A stretch of 7,897 bases of DNA from Dehalococcoidales bacterium (GCA_026416775.1 JAOAEN010000054.1:1-7897), one strand, 5' to 3'; counted from the first letter of the stretch, positions 1 through 6,286 are shown. Notes: a model not told the origin generated them from the sequence alone. A program made the numbers and translations.

Positions 1-582
1 AGACCGAAGATCAACGTCACGGCACTCGTGCCGGCAACCGAAAATCTGCCTTCCGGCACCGCCATGCGCCCGGGGGATATCATCACCATCATGAACGGCA
101 AAACGGTCGAGGTCATCAACACGGATGCCGAAGGCCGTCTCATCCTTGCCGATGCGTTGAGCTATGCCCGTGGCAGGCTCGGGGCACGTGCCATCATTGA
201 CGTGGCGACCCTTACCGGTGCCTGCCGCATCGCCCTGGGCACGGTGTGCACCGGCACCTTTACCAATAACCAGGAGCTTGCAGACAGGGTGATTGCTGCC
301 GGGAAAGAGACCGGTGAGCTCATGTGGCAGCTACCGATGTACGATGAGTACCGCGAGCAGCTCAAGAGCGATTTTGCCGATATCAAGAACGTCGGCAACC
401 GCTACGGCGGTGCCATTACCGCTGCCAAGTTCCTCGCCGAGTTTGTGGAGAATACCCCATGGGTGCATCTGGATATTGCCGGCACCAGCGATTCCGATAA
501 AGAGAAGGGCTACCTTGTCAAGGGGGCGACCGGAGTGCCGGTGCGCACGCTTGTGCAGGTGATTCTGGGCCTGGCAGGCTAG
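1..582 (+). CDS. pepA: Leucyl aminopeptidase (M17 family), C-terminal part, 5' end outside the window
   Basis: This is the last 193 codons of a cytosolic M17 leucyl aminopeptidase, a two-metal peptidase that removes N-terminal residues from peptides. The frame is open from base 1, and the GTG at 28 is an internal valine, so the gene is cut by the window edge. The family signature NTDAEGRL lies at bases 118-141. In the family its Asp and Glu bind the metals and its Arg helps catalysis. Further M17 landmarks are GGAITAAKFL and WVHLDIAG (460-483). The N-terminal domain and the upstream Lys and Asp metal ligands are outside the window, so full activity cannot be judged. The gene ends in TAG, with no terminator before the hydrolase gene that starts 22 bp later, so the two are probably co-transcribed. 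Confidence 0.96.
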   Translation, partial: RPKINVTALVPATENLPSGTAMRPGDIITIMNGKTVEVINTDAEGRLILADALSYARGRLGARAIIDVATLTGACRIALGTVCTGTFTNNQELADRVIAAGKETGELMWQLPMYDEYREQLKSDFADIKNVGNRYGGAITAAKFLAEFVENTPWVHLDIAGTSDSDKEKGYLVKGATGVPVRTLVQVILGLAG

Positions 583-604
583 CCAGACCGAAAGGGAGGT
601 GGGT

Positions 605-1246
605 ATGAAGATCAAATACCTTGCCCATGCGTCTTTTCTTATCACTTCCGCCGGCGGCGTGAGGATCATCACCGATCCTTACGAGTCTGCCGGCGGGATA
701 AGACATGCGCCCATCAGGGAGACTGCCGATATCGTCACCGTGAGCCACGAGCACGCCGATCACAATCATGTGGCCAGCATCAGGGGTAACCCGGCCGTGG
801 TGAAGCAGGATGCCACCATCAAAGGGGTGAAGATACGGGCAATCCCGGTTGCCCACGATGAGAAGGGGGGAGGCCAGCGCGGGAAAAACACCATATTCTG
901 CCTGGAAGTGGACGGCATCCGTCTCTGCCACTGCGGCGATCTCGGCCATATCCTCACCGAGGCCCAGGTGAAGGCGATCGGGGCGGTGGATATCCTCATG
1001 GTCCCGGTTGGTGGTTTTTACACGATTGATGCGGGAATCGCCAGCAGGGTCTGCGACCAGCTCAACCCCAGAATCGTCCTTCCCATGCACTACAAGACCG
1101 AAAAGGTGGACTATCCCATCACCGGTGTGGAGGAATTCCTGAAGGGCAAGACCGGCGTGGTGAGGGCGGAGGGAAGTGAGCTTGACATAAGTGCCGATAA
1201 GCTGCCGCGGACGCGTCAGATCATCGTGCTCAGGCAGTCACTCTAG
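605..1246 (+). CDS. Metallo-beta-lactamase-fold hydrolase, UlaG-like (COG2220 type)
   Basis: A 213-residue soluble protein of the metallo-beta-lactamase fold. Candidate metal ligands are all present: the HxHxDH motif in SHEHADHNH (His48, His50, Asp52, His53), His84, Asp112 in HCGDLGH, and His162 in LPMHYKTEK. The order and the phrases MVPVGGFYTID and VLPMHYKTEK match a stand-alone UlaG-like family found in many bacteria and archaea, whose substrate is mostly unknown. I chose ATG 605 because GGAGGT at 595-600 sits 4 bases before it. An in-frame GTG at 599 overlaps that ribosome binding site and is a poor start. No signal peptide or membrane segment is visible. It follows pepA closely and is probably in the same transcript. 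The fold is secure, but the reaction is not predictable from this sequence. Confidence 0.93.
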   Translation: MKIKYLAHASFLITSAGGVRIITDPYESAGGIRHAPIRETADIVTVSHEHADHNHVASIRGNPAVVKQDATIKGVKIRAIPVAHDEKGGGQRGKNTIFCLEVDGIRLCHCGDLGHILTEAQVKAIGAVDILMVPVGGFYTIDAGIASRVCDQLNPRIVLPMHYKTEKVDYPITGVEEFLKGKTGVVRAEGSELDISADKLPRTRQIIVLRQSL

Positions 1247-1336
1247 CTGGCGTGGTGCGGGTTTCCCGGGCGCGTTATCTGTGAAGGAAGATGGCTTCCG
1301 CTGGTTTTGCGCTATGCGGTTTTCGTTCGGTGAACT

Positions 1337-1514
1337 GCCCCGCTTCGTTGTCCCCTTACCCGGTCAGGGGAATAATGAATGCTGCGCCTGTCTGAGGACG
1401 GTTCCCCGCTTTCAGGCGGGGCGGGCTACCCGCACTCGGAGAAAAGTCCGGAAAAAAGAGGACGCAGACCGCTCTTGAAGGATACCGGTTCCCCATCACA
1501 CGGGCTCTGGTATC
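1337..1514 (+). other. Hairpin-rich intergenic segment, possible structured RNA or intergenic repeat
   Basis: The 508-bp gap between the hydrolase and mobA (1247-1754) has no credible gene. Its centre can form a series of local hairpins: CCCCT/AGGGG (1352-1356 with 1366-1370), CCCCGC/GCGGGG (1404-1409 with 1416-1421, six-base loop), GCGGG/CCCGC (1421-1425 with 1429-1433, loop CTA), CGGA/TCCG (1437-1440 with 1447-1450), AAGAG/CTCTT (1456-1460 with 1472-1476) and GATACC/GGTATC (1481-1486 with 1509-1514). GCCCCGC at 1337-1343 could instead pair with GCGGGGC at 1416-1422. The run ends at the terminator at 1533. This could be a long 3' untranslated region, an independent small RNA, or a dispersed intergenic repeat. 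I do not recognise a known RNA family. Confidence 0.35.
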
Positions 1515-1532
1515 GATGTGGCGGTAAAGAGT

Positions 1533-1554
1533 AGAGGGGCGAAGCCCCTCTTTT
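1533..1554 (+). terminator. Rho-independent terminator
   Basis: A perfect 8-bp stem AGAGGGGC (1533-1540) and GCCCCTCT (1544-1551), closed by a GAA triloop, is followed by TTT and then GTTATTT. The U-rich side lies on the plus strand. It would end transcripts coming from the pepA-hydrolase pair, or from any RNA made within the gap, and separate them from the mobA operon. Confidence 0.8.
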
Positions 1555-1564
1555 GTTATTTCTC

Positions 1565-1638
1565 CTTTCACACAGCCGGATTTACCAGTCACGCGAACGG
1601 CCCAGTGTGGGAGGGGATAAAGGGGGTGAGTGTGAAAG
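1565..1638. repeat. 9-bp perfect inverted repeat, arms 56 bp apart
   Basis: CTTTCACAC at 1565-1573 is exactly complementary to GTGTGAAAG at 1630-1638. Pairing does not continue inward or outward, and the flanks show no target-site duplication. The inner part has a small CCCA/TGGG hairpin near 1611-1621. The right arm lies about 65 bp before the probable mobA -10 box. It may be an operator pair, the ends of a small intergenic element, or chance. Confidence 0.4.
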
Positions 1639-1704
1639 TTGGACCGGGCACCGGACAAAACCTAAAAGCATGGCAATTACCCCCTGCCTCCCCTTGACGT
1701 TTTG

Positions 1705-1713
1705 TGTTAAAAT
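1705..1713 (+). promoter_or_regulatory. Probable extended -10 promoter of the mobA operon
   Basis: TGT-TAAAAT is a TGn extended -10 element with five of six matches to TATAAT. No good -35 box lies 17 bp upstream. The tempting TTGACG at 1694-1699 is only 8 bp from this box. Transcription would start near 1720, just before the palindrome GGGTACCC (1723-1730), leaving a leader of about 35 bases to the TTG start at 1755. The element lies after the terminator at 1533-1554, as expected for a separate operon. Confidence 0.4.
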
Positions 1714-1754
1714 TACATAGGGGGGTACCCGCCCACGTACGACGGACAGCGAAG

Positions 1755-2363
1755 TTGGACATCAATTCTATCATCCTTGCGGGCGGCAAAAGCTTGCGCC
1801 TGGGGCGCGATAAGATATCGGAGAAAATCGGCAGTCGCAGTTTGCTGGAACAGGTCATATCCCGGGTAGATGACCTCAGCAGGAAGATAATCATTGTTAC
1901 CGCTCAGGGAAGGACGTTTCCATATCTTACCGGGGATCCGAAGGTCAAGATAGTTTCGGATATCTTCCCGGGCAGCGGTTCCCTGGGGGGGATCTACACC
2001 GGGCTGGTGGAATCAGACTCGTTTTATAACCTTGTTGTGGCGGCAGATATGCCATTTTTGAACAGGCCACTGCTTGAGTATATGGTTGAGGTATCTCCGG
2101 GGTACGATTTTGTGCTCCCGAGGGTGAAGAATTTCTTTGAGCCGCTTCATGCCGTCTATTCCAGGAACTGCATTGGCCCGGCCAGAACTTTGCTTGAGCG
2201 TGGCAGGAGGGTCATCATTGAGCTTTTTGACCACGTGAAGGTCAGGTTCATCGAGGCCGAGGAGATCGACCGGTTTGATCCCGAACACCTGAGCTTTTTC
2301 AATATCAACACCGAGAATGACCTTGAATATGCCCGAAAACTGGCTGAAGGAAACATAAGCTGA
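1755..2363 (+). CDS. mobA: Molybdenum cofactor guanylyltransferase MobA
   Basis: A 202-residue GT-A-fold nucleotidyltransferase that transfers GMP from GTP to molybdopterin, making the guanine dinucleotide cofactor of DMSO-reductase-type enzymes. The GTP-binding loop LAGGKSLRLGRDK is at residues 8-20. The metal-binding Asp is Asp98 in VVAADMPFL. The C-terminal family phrase FFNINTENDLEYAR is intact. I place the start at TTG 1755, which gives the usual short N-terminus before the LAGG loop and a normal family length. The frame is open back to GTG 1704, but that adds 17 poorly family-like residues and lies within the probable promoter. The drawback is that TTG 1755 has no clear Shine-Dalgarno site. 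The stop shares its A with the moeA start (TGATG), a sign of translational coupling. Confidence 0.93.
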   Translation: MDINSIILAGGKSLRLGRDKISEKIGSRSLLEQVISRVDDLSRKIIIVTAQGRTFPYLTGDPKVKIVSDIFPGSGSLGGIYTGLVESDSFYNLVVAADMPFLNRPLLEYMVEVSPGYDFVLPRVKNFFEPLHAVYSRNCIGPARTLLERGRRVIIELFDHVKVRFIEAEEIDRFDPEHLSFFNINTENDLEYARKLAEGNIS

Positions 2364-3625
2364 TGCTAAGCGTTGAGGAAGCCCTGGAGAAGGTACTTGC
2401 CGAAATAGACGTCCTGGATGTGGAGACGGTGCCCATTCTGGACTCGCTGGGGCAGGTGCTGGCGGAAGATATCACTTCACAGGTCAACGTGCCGCCGCTG
2501 GACAACTCCGCCATGGACGGCTATGCCCTGCGTGCTGCAGATACCGGAGGGGCAAGACGGGGAAATCCCGTTTACCTGAGGGTTATCGGGACGATCCTTG
2601 CTGGCGACCTCCCTGAAAAGGAGGTTGTTCCCGGGACCGCCATGCGTATCATGACCGGGGCACCGCTGCCGCCCGGTGCGGATGCCGTGGTGCAGTTCGA
2701 GCATACGGATGAAGCGGAGCGAAAGGACCCGGCAAAGATCGGTATCTTTGAGGAGGCACGTCCCGGTCTCAACGTGAGGAGGGCAGGAGAAAGCGTCCGC
2801 AGAGGTGTTACTGTCCTCAGGAAAGGTACCGTGGTCCGCCCGGCGGAAATCGGGCTTTTGGCGGCTGTTGGATGTGCCGCGGTGAAGGTCATCCGTCGTC
2901 CGGTGGTGGCGGTGATTTCCACCGGTAATGAGGTTGTTGAGGTCGGGAGCCCCTTACCCGAGGGTAAGATTTACGCCAGCAATGCCTACAGCATCGCCGC
3001 CATGGTCAAGCGTTACGGCGGCATCCCCAGAATGCTGGGTATCGCCCGCGACAGCGAAACCGAGCTCCTTGCCAAGCTCCGGCAGGCACAGGATGCCGAT
3101 ATGGTGCTCACCACCGGGGGCGTTTCTGCCGGGGACTATGACGTGGTGAAGGATATCCTTGCCCGCGATGGCAGGATGGTCTTCTGGAAGGTGCGCGTGA
3201 AGCCGGGTAAACCGCTTGCCTTCGGTAAGATCAAGGGTATAGATAGGGCCGGTAATCCCCGCAGCATTCCGCACCTGGGGCTGCCGGGAAATGCCGTAAG
3301 CTGCATGGTTAGCTTTGAGCTTTTCGTGCGCCCGGCCATCCTCAAGATGATGGGTAGAACTCACCTTGCCAAACCCGTGGTGGAAGCGGTTATGGAAGAG
3401 ACCGTGGAGAACGATGCCGGCAGGCGTATTTACGACCGCGCCATCATTGAGACGCGTACCGGCACCTATTATGCCCGGCTGACCGGCCCACAGGGCTCCG
3501 GTATCCTCACCTCAATGGTGCTGGCCAATGCACTGATCGTCATCCCCGAGGAAAAGAAAGTGGTGCGCAAGGGCGAGACGGTCAGGGCGCTGATGCTGGA
3601 CTGGAACGAGGAAGTGAATTTGTAG
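2363..3625 (+). CDS. moeA: Molybdopterin molybdenumtransferase MoeA
   Basis: A 420-residue protein close in length to E. coli MoeA. The enzyme inserts molybdate (or tungstate in W-using organisms) into adenylylated molybdopterin. Domain landmarks appear in order: PPLDNSAMDGYA (44-55), GTAMRIMTGAPLPPGADAVV (91-110), VISTGNEVV (184-192), the MogA-like core TTGGVSAGDYD (250-260), KPGKPLAFGK (280-289), GLPGNAVS (306-313), and a C-terminal beta domain from about residue 338. Domain order and the main conserved motifs look intact. The ATG overlaps the mobA stop by one base, and AAGGA at 2347-2351 can serve as its binding site. mobB follows after 14 bp. Whether it prefers Mo or W cannot be read from the sequence, though the nearby AOR-family gene makes W use plausible. 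Confidence 0.97.
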   Translation: MLSVEEALEKVLAEIDVLDVETVPILDSLGQVLAEDITSQVNVPPLDNSAMDGYALRAADTGGARRGNPVYLRVIGTILAGDLPEKEVVPGTAMRIMTGAPLPPGADAVVQFEHTDEAERKDPAKIGIFEEARPGLNVRRAGESVRRGVTVLRKGTVVRPAEIGLLAAVGCAAVKVIRRPVVAVISTGNEVVEVGSPLPEGKIYASNAYSIAAMVKRYGGIPRMLGIARDSETELLAKLRQAQDADMVLTTGGVSAGDYDVVKDILARDGRMVFWKVRVKPGKPLAFGKIKGIDRAGNPRSIPHLGLPGNAVSCMVSFELFVRPAILKMMGRTHLAKPVVEAVMEETVENDAGRRIYDRAIIETRTGTYYARLTGPQGSGILTSMVLANALIVIPEEKKVVRKGETVRALMLDWNEEVNL

Positions 3626-3639
3626 GGAGATTATTCATC

Positions 3640-4284
3640 ATGCGCTTGATTATTTCGGTGGTGGGCAGGTCGCATTCAGGCAAGACCACACTCCTTGAGA
3701 AATTGATTGCCGAGCTGAAAAACCGCGGCTACAGGGTGGCGATTGTGAAACACTCGCATCATGCCGATGACCTTGATACACCTGCCAAGGACACCTGGCG
3801 CTTCACGAAGGCAGGTAGCGAGCTTTCCGCCATCAACTCACTTGACCACCTTGCCATCTACCGCCGTATTGACCATTACTTTGACCCGCGGGAGATTTCC
3901 GATTTCATCCTCTGGGACCACGACATTCTGCTCACGGAAGGTTTCAAGAGTAGCCCCTACCCCAAGATTGAGGTGCACCGCCGTGAGCAGGGGGACGGGC
4001 TGCTTACCGACCCGTCCCAGCTTATCGGTGTGGTTACCGACGAGCCTCTGGACGTGGACGTTCCCCGCTTCCGCCCGGATGATGTCAGGGGCATTGCCGA
4101 CCTGATTGAAAAGATGCTCCTTGAAAAACGCGAAAAGGCGGAGGTGGACCTTGTGGTCAACGGAAAGAGCTACCCGCTGGATCCGTCGCTTAAAGACCTT
4201 CTTGTGCGTACCATGCTTGCCATGCTCCCGCAGCGGAACGGCGAAATAAAGGACCTGCACCTTGCCATAAGGAGGAAGGCTTGA
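3640..4284 (+). CDS. mobB: MobB-type GTP-binding protein with C-terminal extension
   Basis: A 214-residue P-loop protein of the MobB family, which binds GTP and assists MobA in forming the molybdopterin guanine dinucleotide. The Walker A motif GRSHSGKTT is at residues 9-17. MobB landmarks follow: VKHSHH (36-41), DTWRFTKAGS (51-60) and LLTEGFKSSPYPKIEV (97-112). Typical MobB proteins end near residue 165. Here about 46 residues follow, starting VDLVVNGKSYPLDPSLKDLL and rich in hydrophobic and basic residues. From memory, similar tails occur on MobB proteins of other anaerobes, but I could not check this. AGGGAG at 3624-3629 overlaps the moeA stop and precedes ATG 3640 by 10 bases. The stop TGA lies inside the TTGA that starts the next gene. 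Confidence 0.94.
   Translation: MRLIISVVGRSHSGKTTLLEKLIAELKNRGYRVAIVKHSHHADDLDTPAKDTWRFTKAGSELSAINSLDHLAIYRRIDHYFDPREISDFILWDHDILLTEGFKSSPYPKIEVHRREQGDGLLTDPSQLIGVVTDEPLDVDVPRFRPDDVRGIADLIEKMLLEKREKAEVDLVVNGKSYPLDPSLKDLLVRTMLAMLPQRNGEIKDLHLAIRRKA
4271..4283 (+). promoter_or_regulatory. Shine-Dalgarno site that fixes a TTG start overlapping the mobB stop
   Basis: GGAGG at 4271-4275 stands five bases before TTG 4281-4283. That TTG overlaps the mobB TGA at 4282-4284 in the string TTGA. The strong site inside the mobB coding end makes this rare start convincing and implies coupled translation of mobB and the DUF362 gene. Confidence 0.75.
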
Positions 4285-5012
4285 TATTTGAAGCATCGGA
4301 CTTCGTGTTCAGGGTACCCTCGGTGGTATCAAGAGCACGGCGCGTGCTGATCAAGCCCTGCGCCACCCATCCACTGCCTTACCCGGTCACGACCAGCGTG
4401 GAGATGCTCTCTTCCATCATCTCCAGCATCCGGAGGGTGAGCGATGCCGATATCCTTCTTCTTGAAGGTACCCCCGGCGGCATGCCCACCCGTCCCATCT
4501 TCCAGGCGCTTGGCTATAACTTCCCGCGGGTGCTTTCGGTCGACGTGCGGGACTGCATCTACGTGGAAGTGGATAACCCCCTCCCCAAGCCATTCGCCGT
4601 CCCCACCTTCTGGGTGCCCAATATTGTCCTTTCCAGCGACTACCTGATTACCGTGGCTCCCCTCAAGACCTACAACGGCACGGGCAGTTTCAGCATCATG
4701 AACCTGCTCTCGCTGCTGCCCGTGAGCAAGTACCGCCGTGAAGGAACTAGGGGCTGGGAGGCGCTTTACTCCCTGGGCATTGATAAGGTGCTGGCTGACC
4801 TCTACTTCACCCTGCCGTTCGACATGGGGATCGTGGAGGCACGCAAGAAATTCGCTGTCAGGGAAGAGCCCGGGGAGGGCGAGGTGGAGGAGTTTGACAA
4901 GGTATTCATCGGTGAGCCGTACGAGGCAGACCGCGAGGCGGCGGAAGCGCTTGGGCTGCGCATCGGTTATCTGGAACTCATCAGGGCAGCGAAGAAGGAG
5001 CTTGAAGCGTAG
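4281..5012 (+). CDS. DUF362-like protein, last gene of the mob-moe operon
   Basis: A 243-residue soluble protein resembling the DUF362 domain. Supporting segments are VLIKPCATHPLPYPVTTSVE (22-41), where DUF362 proteins usually have a KPN motif followed by a conserved Thr, DADILLLEGTPGG (55-67), and SDYLITVAPLKTY followed by SIMNLLSLLP (from residue 119), which corresponds to the conserved Lys and the KN-L segment of the family. Many DUF362 proteins also carry ferredoxin-like 4Fe-4S motifs. None is present here, and the few cysteines are scattered. The role of DUF362 in cofactor or redox pathways is not established. Coupling to mobB suggests a task linked to Mo/W cofactor use, but that is inference from position. 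The gene ends 15 bp from the stop of the convergent acyP, with no clear terminator between them. Confidence 0.8.
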   Translation: MIFEASDFVFRVPSVVSRARRVLIKPCATHPLPYPVTTSVEMLSSIISSIRRVSDADILLLEGTPGGMPTRPIFQALGYNFPRVLSVDVRDCIYVEVDNPLPKPFAVPTFWVPNIVLSSDYLITVAPLKTYNGTGSFSIMNLLSLLPVSKYRREGTRGWEALYSLGIDKVLADLYFTLPFDMGIVEARKKFAVREEPGEGEVEEFDKVFIGEPYEADREAAEALGLRIGYLELIRAAKKELEA

Positions 5013-5027
5013 CGCCCGGTCGTCTCC

Positions 5028-5339
5028 CTAGTAGCGAACGCAGAAAGACCCACCATAAAGCCCGCGGTACTCGTCCCAGGTTACGGTTACCTCCCCTACC
5101 CGCGCCGCCGGGGGCCCTTTTTTCAGATAGCCGACAAGCTTCTCGAGCTGTTCCCTCTCTCCCTCGGCGACAACTTCCACCGCCCCATCGGGCAGGTTAC
5201 GGACATAGCCGCCAAGCCCGAGTTCCTCCGCGTGCCCTTCCACGAATGCCCGGTAGAAGACACCCTGTACCCGTCCCCTCACCAGTGCCCTTAGTGAAGC
5301 AAGCCCAGCCCGGTCAGATCCTGCCGTCTCTCCGCTCAC
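5028..5339 (-). CDS. acyP: Acylphosphatase
   Basis: A 103-residue acylphosphatase, a small ferredoxin-like-fold enzyme that hydrolyses carboxyl-phosphate bonds such as acetyl phosphate. The signature GRVQGVFYR (22-30) carries the phosphate-binding Arg30, and GYVRN (44-48) carries the catalytic Asn48. Both match the family. It is slightly longer than the usual 90-95 residues because of about 13 extra N-terminal residues before the first strand. The GTG start at 5339 lies six bases after the stop of the small upstream ORF, in the same frame. The GAGGA that could serve as its binding site overlaps the end of that ORF about 10 bases away. It is the last gene of the minus-strand group after rnc and the small ORF, and converges on the DUF362 gene. 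Confidence 0.95.
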   Translation of the reverse strand: MSGETAGSDRAGLASLRALVRGRVQGVFYRAFVEGHAEELGLGGYVRNLPDGAVEVVAEGEREQLEKLVGYLKKGPPAARVGEVTVTWDEYRGLYGGSFCVRY

Positions 5340-5345
5340 CGGCTT

Positions 5346-5495
5346 TTATTCCTCAAGTTCTTCTTCCTTGTGCTTCTTCCCCTTCCTGATGACCTCAACC
5401 TCAACGGGTGGCTGGGTTATCGGCACGGACAGAGGTTTCTTGGCATCTTTCTTGGGTTTCTTTTTTTCCCTGCGCACATAGTCGCGACTTCCCAT
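5346..5495 (-). CDS. Small lysine-rich protein of unknown function (49 aa)
   Basis: I translated this short ORF by hand. It begins MGSRDYVRREKKKPKKDAKK, continues with a Pro/Val-rich middle, and ends in an alternating basic and acidic tail (RKGKKHKEEELEE). There is no membrane segment, signal peptide or cysteine, so it looks like a small, probably disordered nucleic-acid- or ribosome-associated protein, though no function can be assigned. ATG 5495 is favoured because AGAGGTG lies about six bases upstream. An in-frame ATG at 5516 would add seven residues but has no binding site. It sits between rnc and acyP, has its own probable promoter, and ends six bases before acyP. I have a vague memory of similar short proteins in Chloroflexota, but this is unverified. 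Confidence 0.7.
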   Translation of the reverse strand: MGSRDYVRREKKKPKKDAKKPLSVPITQPPVEVEVIRKGKKHKEEELEE

Positions 5496-5527
5496 AAGCA
5501 CACCTCTTTCAGCCATGAGGTAATTAT

Positions 5528-5537
5528 ATTATAGCAT
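5528..5537 (-). promoter_or_regulatory. Probable extended -10 promoter for the small ORF and acyP
   Basis: On the minus strand the string ATGCTATAAT contains TGC directly before a perfect TATAAT, an extended -10 element. A second overlapping TATAAT occupies 5523-5528. No recognisable -35 box lies 17 bp upstream. The site is between the rnc stop (5566) and the start at 5495, placing transcription start near 5521 and allowing expression independent of rnc. Confidence 0.5.
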
Positions 5538-5565
5538 AATGACGGGTGGTGCTCCCGGGTATGCA

Positions 5566-6264
5566 TTAGCCCCCACCGTGCTTGCCGAGGTCCTCTAGGG
5601 CCTTGCGTGCAGCCGCGGTCTCCGCTGCCTTCTTGCTCTTGCCGCTGGCTGTCCCGAGCACGGTATCGTTCAGCCTCACTTCCACGGTGAATGTCCTGTC
5701 ATGAGGGGGGCCATCCTCCTTCACCAGATGATAGGAAGGAATCTGCTGGAACCTTGCCTGGGTGATTTCCTGTAGTCTTGACTTGTAATCATGGATGCTC
5801 GTGGTGGTGAGTTCCTGCCAGAGCCCGGAAAAGAGCCTCCGTACAAGTTGCTGCGTTACCTCAATCCCCTGGTCGAGGTAGATTGCGGCAATGAGTGCTT
5901 CGAAAGCCCCGGCAAGGTTGGGGGTCTTGTCCCTTCCGCCGCTTGCTTCTTCTCCCCTGCCCATGAGGAGAAACTCTCCCAGCCGGAGCGAACGCGCCAG
6001 TCCTGCCAGCGTCTCGCGGCGCACCAGGAAGGCCCTTGCCCGTGTCATCTCGCCCTCGGCAAGGTTCGGGAAAGCCCGGTAAAGCTCCTCGGCAGTGAGC
6101 AGCCCCAGGACCGCGTCACCCAGAAACTCGAGCCTTTCGTTGTGGTTTCCGCGGTAATCGGGATTCTCGTTGAGGTAGGAACTGTGCACCAATGCCTCGC
6201 GCAGCAGTTCAGAATTGCGAAAGGAAAGCCCCAGATTACGTTCCAGTTCAGTAAGACCAGGCAT
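5566..6264 (-). CDS. rnc: Ribonuclease III
   Basis: A 232-residue RNase III, the dimeric endonuclease that cuts double-stranded RNA in rRNA and mRNA processing. The catalytic domain carries the signature NERLEFLGDAVL (42-53). Glu43, Glu46, Asp50, Glu70 and Glu122 match E. coli Glu38, Glu41, Asp45, Glu65 and Glu117 at a constant offset of five. The residue at the Asp114 position is Gly119 (codon GGG) in NLAGAFEALIAAIYLDQG, so one usual metal ligand is missing. A double-stranded RNA-binding domain fills about 159-229, with GPPHDRTF (185-192) and SGKSKKAAE (207-215). I chose ATG 6264 because GAGGGG lies seven bases before it and the promoter at 6287-6315 would start transcription near 6280. The frame is open to 6315, but that start lies upstream of the predicted transcript. 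Confidence 0.96.
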   Translation of the reverse strand: MPGLTELERNLGLSFRNSELLREALVHSSYLNENPDYRGNHNERLEFLGDAVLGLLTAEELYRAFPNLAEGEMTRARAFLVRRETLAGLARSLRLGEFLLMGRGEEASGGRDKTPNLAGAFEALIAAIYLDQGIEVTQQLVRRLFSGLWQELTTTSIHDYKSRLQEITQARFQQIPSYHLVKEDGPPHDRTFTVEVRLNDTVLGTASGKSKKAAETAAARKALEDLGKHGGG

Positions 6265-6286
6265 GACGGTGCCCCTCACCCAATTA

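Noticed and set aside
518..1090. Minus-strand ORF of 190 codons
   Set aside because: It is antisense to the metallo-beta-lactamase-fold gene, which has all its ligand motifs on the plus strand. Long antisense frames are common in GC-rich DNA.
1362..1387. GGTCAGG followed by GCTGCG, resembling part of the small SRP RNA (4.5S)
   Set aside because: The required GGAAGCAGCC side of the apical domain is absent, and the flanks do not form the long SRP hairpin.
1438..1450. GGAGAAAAGTCCG, resembling the RNase P RNA core element GAGGAAAGTCCGG
   Set aside because: The match is imperfect, and no ACAGA-type partner element or full-length RNase P RNA follows before the terminator at 1533.
1191..1478. Plus-strand ORF of 95 codons over the end of the hydrolase gene and the gap
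   Set aside because: It starts within the hydrolase gene in another frame, has no ribosome binding site, and runs through the hairpin region with a composition unlike a protein.
1694..1699. TTGACG as a -35 box for mobA
   Set aside because: It is only 8 bp from the TAAAAT box, and no acceptable -10 lies 16-18 bp downstream.
1589..1894. Minus-strand ORF of 101 codons across the mobA 5' region
   Set aside because: It lies antisense to the conserved MobA nucleotide-binding loop and shows no family motif.
5111..5123. GGGGGCCC followed by six T, as a terminator for the DUF362 gene
   Set aside because: The palindrome leaves no loop, and the site lies within conserved acyP coding sequence.
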